A stretch of 64,000 bases of DNA, from positions 1,185,501 through 1,249,500 of the forward strand of contig CANJKZ010000820.1 of assembly GCA_947471745.1 (NCBI GenBank), in the 5' to 3' direction. This stretch comes from Closterium sp. Naga37s-1. Lineage: Eukaryota; Streptophyta; Zygnematophyceae; Desmidiales; Closteriaceae. This document shows, piece after piece, positions 48,846 through 58,200 of this stretch; the first letter of the stretch is position 1; each line of letters starts with the position of its first letter. The notes beneath the pieces were generated by a model. The model was given only the letters and a program-made list of their open reading frames with translations, did no database searches and had not been told where the DNA came from. A program made the translations under genes and the position numbers.

Positions 48846-49664
48846 TGTTGGTGCAACCCTACGGTTTGCACTCGTCTTGTTGTCCGTGTGCGTGAATGTG
48901 TGTGTGTATGGAATGGTATGAGGGCATGGGATAATATATATTTCATGCTTATAATTGTGTGTGAATGTTGAGTCATGATGTCGAGTGTGTGTGTCGAGTC
49001 AATAGCGAGTTATCGCTAGACGCGTGTTACGCGGTCGTTTGTGTCTCGCGCGCGGTTTCTATTTTGTCGTGCGCGGTTTCTATTTTGTCCTGTGTCGAAC
49101 GTTCGGCGTGTCGCAGGTGTGTGCAGCAGACCCATCAAGAACTCAAGGATGAGTTTGTGATGAAGAGCCCGAGCCTTGGTGTCAAGCCTCAAGTGATTTC
49201 GAAGCTTGCCAAAAGGGTACACCTCAAGATATTGAAGATAGTTACATTACTTTGTGTAGTGTAACATTTCACTTGGTGTAGGCCCTAGTGAAGGGTAGTT
49301 TCGAGACCCTTCGTGGTTGGGGACAGTGTGGCACTGTTCCACATCACTGTACCTCGGCTCTTGGGGTTTGTAGGAGCTGGGAGTCATTCCCAACTCGTAA
49401 CTCTTCCTATCTTGTGTTCTAAGACTATAGTGGCTGCCATAGTACCGTTCGTTCAAACCGACGCTGTGTCGTCAATTATTTATCAGATCGTGCAATCTAA
49501 ATTGCTAATTGTAGACGACGTGACGACGCTCCAGATCCAATTTGAATCAAGTCATTTGCAGCTGTGAGCAGAACGCTATCAACGTTTGAAGCCGCTGTGC
49601 AGAAATCCGTCTGTGCTCTCTATCTTTCGTTTTAGGCACATTCAAGCCTATTGTGACTATAACA
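48846..49664 (+). repeat. 5' LTR of the young copia element
   Basis: 819 bp. An AT-rich stretch ATAATATATATTTC at about 48931 is a good TATA-type promoter candidate for the element. About 3 differences from the 3' LTR. Confidence 0.95.
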
Positions 49665-49666
49665 AG

Positions 49667-49680
49667 TGGTATCAGAGCCC
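49667..49680 (+). other. tRNA primer-binding site of the young copia element
   Basis: TGGTATCAGAGCCC, two bases after the 5' LTR end. It is the classic complement of the initiator-Met tRNA 3' end. Confidence 0.95.
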
Positions 49681-49698
49681 CTTGGAGCAGTTTCGACA

Positions 49699-52600
49699 AT
49701 GTCTGGACCTGAGGAAAGGGGTGGCAGAGGTGCTGGTGGCAGTGGAGAAGCTCAAGCTCAAGGCCAACCCCGTGATTCAGCCATGGCGCCCATGCAACCA
49801 AGTCTTGGCCCACCTAGGGATGAGCCTAGGGTGTTTGGGCTTGACAAGTTCAACGGTGACAACTTTGCTGAATGGTCCTTCAAGATGGAGAACATCTTTG
49901 ACCACTATGACCTGCTGGAGGTGATGGAAGGAATGGAGAAGCGCCCCGAGAACGACCCGGAGAAGAGCCCGTGGGTGCGGAAGAGCGCACAAGGCTATCT
50001 CTTACTTGGGCAAGCGTTGGGGAGCAGTCAGATCCGTCACATCAAGCCATTCCAGCGTGAACCAGAGAAAGGACCAAAGGCATGGGCTGCTCTCAAGGGT
50101 GTACATGCTCCTGCAACAGCGGCGGTAGCGGTGGTGTTGGAACGGCAAATGACGGCACTACGAATTGAAGAAGACGAAGCGGTTGAAGAAGGGGTGCAGA
50201 AATTCTTCGACTTGTTGACGCGGCTTGAGGGAGCTGATTTGAACTACAGTGAGCTCCAAAAGAAGACCAAGTTGCTGGCCTTACTCCCAGAGTCATGGTC
50301 CTCGCTCATCATCAACCTTAATCGCGACTTGCCCCGCCTCTCGCTTGAAGACGTGAAGCGAGCTATCCTTCAAGAGGATTTCCGCCGCCGTGAGTTGGCG
50401 AGTGCGGATGCCGCTGGGGCAGCGAGCATCGGCCGTGGATATGGTCGAGGAAGAGGCAGAGGACGAGGGGGAGGAAGGTTTGGTGGCAGCAACTTCGGCG
50501 GAGGCCGCAGGAGTGGCGGTTACGGCAGCGACGACAAGAGCTACGGACGCGGTCGCGGCCGATTCGACGGCGAGTGTCACTATTGCCACAAGAGCGGACA
50601 CATGTGGCGCGACTGCTACAAACTCCCTGATGGTTGGACCCCTGCTCAAGGCCAAGAGGGTAGAGGAGCAGGAGAAGGGAGAGGACGAGGCCGTGGAGGC
50701 CGTGGCGGTCGCGGTGGCGGAGCTGCAAACATGAAGAGCGGAGACAACGACAAGGACCCGAGCGACGATCGATACCCGGGTCTATTCTACTTCGTGTCGA
50801 CGCAAGTACCGGCTGGTCCAGAGAACGATGGCGCGGTCGGTCGCGCTAAGGAGAATGAGCTCAAGAAGAGCAAACCTGGAGGGACCAGCAAGTTCAGTGA
50901 ACCTAAGGAGAGTGGTGCAGCAACCAAGGAGCAGCAAAAGGGTGAGGAGAACCCAGAGGCAGCAGCGGAGGAGGACTACGGAGAGAGTATGTGGGGCGCT
51001 ATTGCGAGCGCGGCATTCTCCAATCCAACTTCGGCTACGGGGGAGTGTGATTGGCTCACCTTGCATCGGCGCATGGGGCATGTGGCCCTGCCCATCTTGC
51101 AGCAGCTAGTGAAGAATGAGATGGTTGCTGGCATACGTGTGAAGGGGGAGCCCGATGAGGTGCTTGGCTGCCCGACGTGCATTCAAGCCAAGTTCACCCG
51201 GTTTCCGTTCCCTAGTTCGGAGGCAACGGCAAAGGCACCGCTTGATGAGGTGGTGATGGACGTGGTGGGCCCCCTGAAGCTTGGAGCTGCTGGAGCTGAG
51301 TATTTTCTCACCATTGTCGACGTCTACACCCGCATGACTTGGGTGTACGTGCTGGCCAAGAAGAGCGACGTGGCTGAAACGTTGAAGACGGATTGGTTCC
51401 CGATGGTGGAGCGGCAACAAGACCGTCTAGTCAAGTCAATCCGCACCGATCGAGGGGGAGAGTTCCTGAGCAAGGAGTTTGGGTTGTGGTTGAAGAAGAA
51501 TGGTATTCGGCACTCCCTCACCATGCCATACTCCCCTGCAATGAACGGCATCGCCGAGCGAGCGAACCGCACAATCACGGAGGCGGCACGCGGGTTGCTC
51601 ATTGAAGCCGGGCTACCCGACTATTTCTGGCCTGATGCGGTGCGGAGCGAGTGTGTGGCCAAGAACAGAGCCTTGACTCATGTAGGAGCAGACAAATGGG
51701 TGCCCTATGTGGAGTGGCTAGGAAGGAAGCCAAAGGTGGATATGCTTCGGGTGTTCGGGTGCATGTGCATGGCGCTCGTGCCTAAGCATCTTCGGCACAA
51801 CAAGCTTGGTGCCAAGGCGGTGTGGGCCGTGCACTTGGGCATGGCTCAAAACAGCAAGGGATGGCTTCTTTGGGACCCATTCACCAAGAAGTTCTTGGTG
51901 AGCAGGGACTGCAAGTTCATGGAGAACTTCATGTACAAGGATTGGAAGGCGGAGAATGAGGCGAAGATAGGCGTGCGGTTTGGGGAGGTGAAGAGTTCCG
52001 GTTTGGAGCATGTGGAGCTGCCTTTAGAACTGAGCAGCGGCAGCACAACCACAAGGCAATCCTCCCCTGTGAATGGGGGAGAGGAGGCCAATGATGCAGA
52101 GGAAGAAGAGGAGGAGGTGCAGCAAGTGAGCGAGCGTGCACCGTCACTCCCTTCCCGTACTACGAGTGCTCCACGGATTCGAGCCACACCGCAGCAACGC
52201 CAAGGCCTTCAAGTCCCTGCAGCTGAGGAGGAAGGAAGGGGGAAGAGGAGAGTTCAACCCCCTAATAGGCTGACCTATGATGCGCCGGGAAAGCAGGGCA
52301 AGACAGCCCTGGCCGGAGCGGCAATGATGGTCGGAGACGACGAGGAGAGTGACTACGAGGAGTGTGCCTTCGCGTTCTTCTCTCCGGTGGAGATGCCGGG
52401 AGAACCAGCAACTCTCAAGGAGGCTTTGGAGAGTAGTGATGCTGAGGAGTGGAAGAAGGCCATGGAGAGTGAGCTGAAGAGCATCGAGGAGAATGACACG
52501 TTTGAATTGGTGGAGCTACCGGAGGGGCGTACGGCGATAACGTCCAAGTGGCTCTTCAAAATCAAGTCGGATGCCGACGGCAAGATCGAGCGCTACAAGT

Positions 52601-53985
52601 CTAGGCTTGTAGCCAAGGGGTACCAGCAGAAGGAGAAGGTGGACTTCAAGGAGCTGTTTGCCCCTGTGGTGAAGCCGACGACGCTGCGAACCCTATTCGC
52701 GGGAGCCGCCATCAAAGGATGGGTAGTAAAGCAAATGGACATCGTAACGGCATTCCTTAACGGCATCCTTGAGGAGGAGATTTTTATGGCGCAGCCAGAG
52801 GGGTTTGATGATGGTAGTGGCAGAGTGTGGAAGCTGAAGAAGGCCCTCTATGGGCTGAAGCAGGCCCCTAGGCAATGGTACATGAAGCTGCGCGAAGTGT
52901 TGGAGGGGATCGGCTTCACTCCCTCAACGGCCGATCACTCCTTGTTCATGCTTGGCGAGGGGGAGCAGAGGAGTATCATGGTGGTTTATGTGGATGACAT
53001 CCTCATTTTGTCACCCTCTTCTGACCTTGTGAAGGAGGTGATGCTGAAGCTTCAAGACAAGTTCAAGTGCAAGGCCCTTGGTGACGTGAGCTTCTACCTT
53101 GGGCTCCACATCGAACGAGATGTGGAGAAGCGGTGCATGCGGGTGCATCAACGAAAGTACCTGGAGGCATTGGCTGCCAACTTTGGGCAGAGTGAAGGCC
53201 ATGTGGCTACACCCTTTCCCTCTGGGTTCAAGTGTGTGAAGGGACCAGAGGAGGAGAGCGTTGGTGAAGAGGAGAGGCGCCGATTTCACTCGTTGGTGGG
53301 CAGCCTCATGTATGCGGCGGTAAACACCCGACCGGACGTCGCGTTTGCTACCGGGCAGCTGGCTAGGGTTGTGCAATGCCCTAATGAGGAGCAGGTAGCA
53401 GCTGGAATGAGGTTGGCCAAGTATCTTGGCCAAACACCGACCGTTGGGCTGCAATACTCGGCGGCGGCACAAAGGCGCCAAAAGGGCGCGGATGGTGTTG
53501 AACCCGGGCGTTTGTTCCTCACCGCCTACTCGGATGCTTCATATGCATCAGAACCAGAGGACATGACAAGTGTGGGAGGCTTCATATGCTGTGTTGGTGG
53601 AGGCCCAACTGCTTGGGAGAGCAAGAAGCAGGTTGACCAAGCTTTGAGCTCGGTGGAGTCCGAGTACATGGCACTCTTCCGTGCCGTACGGGAGATTGTG
53701 TGGCAGCGGCGTTTGTTGGCTGAATTGGGGGAGGAGCAGCAAGGACCTACCCCACTGTACTGTGACAGCCAGGGTGCCATTGCTCTTGCTAAGAACCCTG
53801 TGTTGCATGGACTCACGAAGCACATGAGGGTGAAGTGGCATTGGACGAGGAGCATGGTAACCGCGGGTGAAGTTGAGTTGCGCTACGTGAAGACCACGGG
53901 GCAGCCGGCTGACATGATGACCAAGAGGCTGGTGGAGCAGCAGCATTGGAAGTGTTGTAAGCTGGCTGGGATGGCTCTGAACTGA
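49699..53985 (+). CDS. copia gag-pol polyprotein
   Basis: One frame of about 1428 codons from ATG 49699. Visible parts in order: gag of the UBN2 type (FGLDKFNGDNFAEWSFKM), Arg/Gly-rich linker, CCHC zinc knuckle (CHYCHKSGHMWRDC, 50575-50616), pre-integrase (LHRRMGHVALP with CPTC), integrase core (VVMDVVGPL, RTDRGGEF, NGIAERANR), reverse transcriptase (AVNTRP later; core WKKAMESELKSIEEN, VKQMDIVTAFLNG, YVDDILIL at 52987), and RNase H (AYSDASYASEPED, VESEYMALF, YCDSQGAIALAKNP). Processing into separate proteins is known for the family. Part of a retroelement and not a host gene. Confidence 0.95.
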   Translation: MSGPEERGGRGAGGSGEAQAQGQPRDSAMAPMQPSLGPPRDEPRVFGLDKFNGDNFAEWSFKMENIFDHYDLLEVMEGMEKRPENDPEKSPWVRKSAQGYLLLGQALGSSQIRHIKPFQREPEKGPKAWAALKGVHAPATAAVAVVLERQMTALRIEEDEAVEEGVQKFFDLLTRLEGADLNYSELQKKTKLLALLPESWSSLIINLNRDLPRLSLEDVKRAILQEDFRRRELASADAAGAASIGRGYGRGRGRGRGGGRFGGSNFGGGRRSGGYGSDDKSYGRGRGRFDGECHYCHKSGHMWRDCYKLPDGWTPAQGQEGRGAGEGRGRGRGGRGGRGGGAANMKSGDNDKDPSDDRYPGLFYFVSTQVPAGPENDGAVGRAKENELKKSKPGGTSKFSEPKESGAATKEQQKGEENPEAAAEEDYGESMWGAIASAAFSNPTSATGECDWLTLHRRMGHVALPILQQLVKNEMVAGIRVKGEPDEVLGCPTCIQAKFTRFPFPSSEATAKAPLDEVVMDVVGPLKLGAAGAEYFLTIVDVYTRMTWVYVLAKKSDVAETLKTDWFPMVERQQDRLVKSIRTDRGGEFLSKEFGLWLKKNGIRHSLTMPYSPAMNGIAERANRTITEAARGLLIEAGLPDYFWPDAVRSECVAKNRALTHVGADKWVPYVEWLGRKPKVDMLRVFGCMCMALVPKHLRHNKLGAKAVWAVHLGMAQNSKGWLLWDPFTKKFLVSRDCKFMENFMYKDWKAENEAKIGVRFGEVKSSGLEHVELPLELSSGSTTTRQSSPVNGGEEANDAEEEEEEVQQVSERAPSLPSRTTSAPRIRATPQQRQGLQVPAAEEEGRGKRRVQPPNRLTYDAPGKQGKTALAGAAMMVGDDEESDYEECAFAFFSPVEMPGEPATLKEALESSDAEEWKKAMESELKSIEENDTFELVELPEGRTAITSKWLFKIKSDADGKIERYKSRLVAKGYQQKEKVDFKELFAPVVKPTTLRTLFAGAAIKGWVVKQMDIVTAFLNGILEEEIFMAQPEGFDDGSGRVWKLKKALYGLKQAPRQWYMKLREVLEGIGFTPSTADHSLFMLGEGEQRSIMVVYVDDILILSPSSDLVKEVMLKLQDKFKCKALGDVSFYLGLHIERDVEKRCMRVHQRKYLEALAANFGQSEGHVATPFPSGFKCVKGPEEESVGEEERRRFHSLVGSLMYAAVNTRPDVAFATGQLARVVQCPNEEQVAAGMRLAKYLGQTPTVGLQYSAAAQRRQKGADGVEPGRLFLTAYSDASYASEPEDMTSVGGFICCVGGGPTAWESKKQVDQALSSVESEYMALFRAVREIVWQRRLLAELGEEQQGPTPLYCDSQGAIALAKNPVLHGLTKHMRVKWHWTRSMVTAGEVELRYVKTTGQPADMMTKRLVEQQHWKCCKLAGMALN

Positions 53986-54026
53986 GAGAGCAACATATCC
54001 TAAGGCCAACAATCCGAGGGGGAGTT

Positions 54027-54845
54027 TGTTGGTGCAACCCTACGGTTTGCACTCGGCTTGTTGTCCGTGTGCGTGAATGTGTGTGTGTATGGAATGGTAT
54101 GAGGGCATGGGATAATATATATTTCATGCTTATAATTGTGTGTGAATGTTGAGTCATGATGTCGAGTGTGTGTGTCGAGTCAATAGCGAGTTATCGCTAG
54201 ACGCGTGTTACGCGGTCGTTTGTGTCTCGCGCGCGGTTTCTATTTTGTCGTGCGCGGTTTCTATTTTGTCCTGTGTCGAACGTTCGGCGTGTCGCAGGTG
54301 TGTGCAGCAGACCCATCAAGAACTCAAGGATGAGTTTGTGATGAAGAGCCCGAGCCTTGGTGTCAAGCCTCAAGTGATTTCGAAGCTTGCCAAAAGGGTA
54401 CACCTCAAGATATTGAAGATAGTTACATTACTTTGTGTAGTGTAACATTTCACTTGGTGTAGGCCCTAGTGAAGGGTAGTTTCGAGACCCTTCGTGGTTG
54501 GGGACAGTGTGGCACTGTTCCACATCACTGTACCTCGGCTCTTGGGGTTTGTAGGAGCTGGGAGTCATTCCCAACTCGTAACTCTTCCTATCTTGTGTTC
54601 TAAGACTATAGTGGCTGCCATAGTACCGTTCGTTCAAACCGACGCTGTGTCGTCAATTCTTTATCAGATCGTGCAATCTAAATTGCTAATTGTAGACGAC
54701 GTGAAGACGCTCCAGATCCAATTTGAATCAAGTCATTTGCAGCTGTGAGCAGAACGCTATCAACGTTTGAAGCCGCTGTGCAGAAATCCGTCTGTGCTCT
54801 CTATCTTTCGTTTTAGGCACATTCAAGCCTATTGTGACTATAACA
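54027..54845 (+). repeat. 3' LTR of the young copia element
   Basis: 819 bp partner of the 5' LTR, preceded by the purine tract at about 54012-54024. Confidence 0.95.
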
Positions 54846-55291
54846 GCTCTTTGTGCCGCTTCTGTCGCAAAAATCACTGATGGTACAACACGTCCGATTA
54901 ACTTGACGTCGCCGAGTCAACGGAACCGTCAAGAGAAAAGCAGTCCACTGAAATCATGTTGCGATGGCCTGCGAAGGCAAAACGGGTCACAGCCTTCTAC
55001 AGCCTCGGCTATGATGTGAAATATATATAGCTCTGTCACAGGTTGCGACTTTCTCTCGCATTTCCTTGAAAAATGAGACGTTTCCTCTAAAATTTTTCCC
55101 GGTTTCCGCGCTGCACGTGCGTACACTTCTTTTGCAACATGATGAGCACCTGTGCAGTGACCCGTTGTAGATCAGGTTCTTGAATCGACTCAGAATTCGG
55201 ATCAGTCAGTTGATTAGAAGTGCTGGGTGCGTTCTGGGCTTTTACCGAGTTTTGGGACAAGCGCTCGACCTTACCGTCGAATCCCGTCCCG
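54846..55291. promoter_or_regulatory. 5' flank of the UNC93-like gene, with TATA-box candidate
   Basis: AAATATATATAGCTC at 55019-55033 is the clearest TATA-type sequence near a host gene start in the window, about 260 bases before the ATG at 55292. No other gene lies in this stretch. Confidence 0.45.
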
Positions 55292-58200
55292 ATGTCGGGA
55301 GATGAACTCCATGATCATTTACACGACGACGAAAACGGCGACAAACACGGCACGGAAGCTGCACGTGCGACGAAGATCCTTCTGGGGGCTGATCCGCAAC
55401 AGTGGTTTCCCGCTGACAGTGCGACGATGAATGCGACGCCGCATGCGACAGCTGCGATGGAGACGACTGCCCTGACAATGCCTCCTACATCTGGCGTTAG
55501 TAGTCAAGGATGCTGCAGCGGCTGCTTCTGCCGCGGGAGAGACGACGGCGAAAGCAGCGAAGGTGGAAGTGACGAGCTCGCGCCGCCGCCGCCGCCGGGG
55601 TCTGCGGCGTTTCTATGGCTGTGGGTGTGGTCACGGCGCGACATACTGCTGATGAGCATGGCGTTTCTCTTCTTCTTCGTGGCGTTCAACGCGCTGCAGA
55701 ACGTCGCGACGAGCCTCCACGGCGGGAGCAACCTCGGCGCGCTCTCCATGGGCGTGCTTTACGCCGTCATTGTCGTCACCGCGCCGCTCGCGCCCTTCCC
55801 AATCCGCCTCTGGCGCGCGCGTGCCGCCATCCTCATCGCGCAGACGGGATTCTGGGCTTTTATCGGGTCCAACGCGTTCAATATCAAGTGCGTGCGTGTG
55901 TAGTCAACCACGGTCACGTTCACGCATTCACTATCAAATGCGGCATACTGCGTTCACGAGTGCGTGTGTGTGTAGCCTCTCGCCAAAGCGCGTTCATGAT
56001 TGGGTCACCCGGTAGTGTAAATCGCTCATGACGGGGTACTGCGTTTCTGGCGGACAGGGTGTCAAAGTCAAACGATTTCGCCCTGCGGAGATGCTCCCGA
56101 TGCTCCCGATGCTCCCGATGCTCCCGATGCTCCCGATGCTCCCGATGCTCCTGATGCTCCCGATGCTCCCGATGCTCCCGATGCTCCCGATGCTCCCGAT
56201 GCTCCCGATGCTCCCGATGCTCCCGATGCTCCCGATGCTCCCGATGCTCCTGATGCTCCCGATGCTCCTGATGCTCCCGATGCTCCCGATGCGCCCGATG
56301 CTCCCGGTGCTCTCAATGCTCTCATGCTCGTCGAAATAGTGTTCCCGTTCCGACGGAGTAACATCGCCATGAGATTTTTCAACAAAAAGCGAGAGCACTG
56401 GATGCATGCACAATTGCCTTTCCGCATTTCCAACATCTCCGTTAATCGCATCATCCCGTCCCGTCGCGTCTACCACGCACCTGGCAGGTGGCTGCTTCTG
56501 CTCGCGTCGTGCTACCTCGGAGTCTGCTGGTCCGTCGTCTGGGTGGCTCAGGTGACGCTCTCACTCTCTCTCACGCGCTCTCTCTCTCGCTCATGTGACG
56601 TTGGGTGGATCAGGTGACACTCTTCGTCTCTTGTCCCGTTCTCTCAGGTGGCTCAGGTGACGCTCTCACTCTCTTCTTCCCTTTCCATCGCTGCTTTCGA
56701 GTAGCACTTGTCATGCCTTTGTTCTGAAGCTTACTGTATGGGTGGCTCAGGTGACGCTCTCACTCTCTCTCTCAGGCGCTCTCTCTCTCATGTGACGTTG
56801 GGTGGTTCAGGAGACGCCCTTCATCTCCTCGCCCCTTCCCATCTCTCTCACTCTCTTCTTCCGTTCTCTCAGGTGACCCTCTCAATCTCTCACGCTCTCT
56901 CAACAACTCATCCCCTTTACGTGCCACTTCGTTTTCTCAGGGTGTGTATCTCGTTGCTGCTGCGGCCGTCTACAGTAAACGTTACAACAAGCCTATGGAT
57001 GCCGTGGTTACCGAATTCAGCTCCCTTTTTGGCGGTATTTTCGCCTTTAATCAGATTATAGGGAACGCAATCACTTTCACCGTCTCGCAAATCTCCTACT
57101 CCTCGTCCTCCTCCTCCTCCTCCTCCTCCTCCTCCTCCTCCTCCTCCTCCTCCTCCTCCTCCTCCTCCTCCTCCTCCTCCTCCTCCTCGTCCTCCCTTCC
57201 TCCCACCACCGTCACCATACTCATTATAGTGCTTTGCATGTGCCTCGCTATAGGCTCCTTGCTCTCCTGGTTCCTCCGTGATCTCAAGCCAATAGAAGAC
57301 TGCCACGTGGACGACGCTGCCCTGAATTTCAAACGCCCTGTTGCAGCGCTGGCTCCCTGTCCGTCGATTTCATCCAGTAGATCGCTTTCAATCTTCACCG
57401 TTGATTGGGAAGAGGTAGAGGCGGAGGTGGAGGAGGAATTAGAAGCAGTGGAGGAGGGAGATGAGGAAGAGGAGGAAGCGGAGGAGGAGGGCGACAAAGG
57501 GAAGGTAGAAGAGAAGGAAGAGGGGGGAGAGGGGAAGAAGAGTGCAGAGGGTGGGAAGGGAGAGAAAGGGGAGGGTGGGCTGGGAGAGAGACGGAGTGTG
57601 TGTTTAGAAGGTACAGGGATGATTGACAACTCTACTGACGTTTCATCAAACCTTGCTCGTGCAGGCAACCCATCTCAGCCGCACCATACCTCTCAACAAA
57701 CCCCCTCCCTCAGCTCAAACCAGTCCTCTACCACACACTCTTCTCACAATCCCTCCACCCGCCGGCCCAGACTCGTAAGGCAAATGACCAGGTCGGACTC
57801 GATCCTAACGCCTACCACTCCGAACCTAACCAGATTAAAGTCGAGCCTGTCCATCAACTCCAGGTCCGGCCGAACCATAGCTTCGGTCCAGATGCCGAAC
57901 CTCCCCCGCACCATGTCCAGATCTACTTCGACGAAATTCTCGATGCAGGGAACTTTGTCTGTTTCTGCGGCGACGGGGCGGCCAACTTTGACTCGGTCTG
58001 TGGCGTTTAAACGTATGACGGTGACGGTGGGCGGGAGGAACGCGTGGCAGTTGCTGTTTGATCGCAAGCTGCTGCTGCTCATTCCGCTGCTCTTCTACTC
58101 GGGCCTGCAGTCTGCTTATATCAGGTACGTTGCGTGCTGCTATACTGCTCCCCATCCCATCCCATCCCATCCCATCCCGTCCACTACATCCCTCTCTCGC

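Larger units (their letters stand above)
48846..54845 (+). mobile_element. Ty1/copia LTR retrotransposon, looks whole and very young
   Basis: Two 819 bp LTRs (48846-49664, 54027-54845) begin TGTTGGTGCAACC and end CTATAACA. I find about 3 differences between them, below half a percent. A primer-binding site TGGTATCAGAGCCC starts at 49667 and a purine tract CCGAGGGGGAG ends just before the right LTR. Flanks GCTCC and GCTCT may be a 5 bp target duplication with one later change. One long frame fills the inside with gag, zinc knuckle, integrase, reverse transcriptase and RNase H in copia order. Total length is 6000 bp. It appears whole, with no obvious break, and was probably inserted recently. 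Confidence 0.95.

Noticed and set aside
49010-49260. Small frame of about 99 codons in each LTR of the young copia element
   Set aside because: It is the same LTR sequence twice with no known protein in this family; a chance frame.
56028-56476. Frames of MLPMLP, GASGAS and SIGSIG type
   Set aside because: Products of the 9 bp minisatellite in an UNC93 intron.
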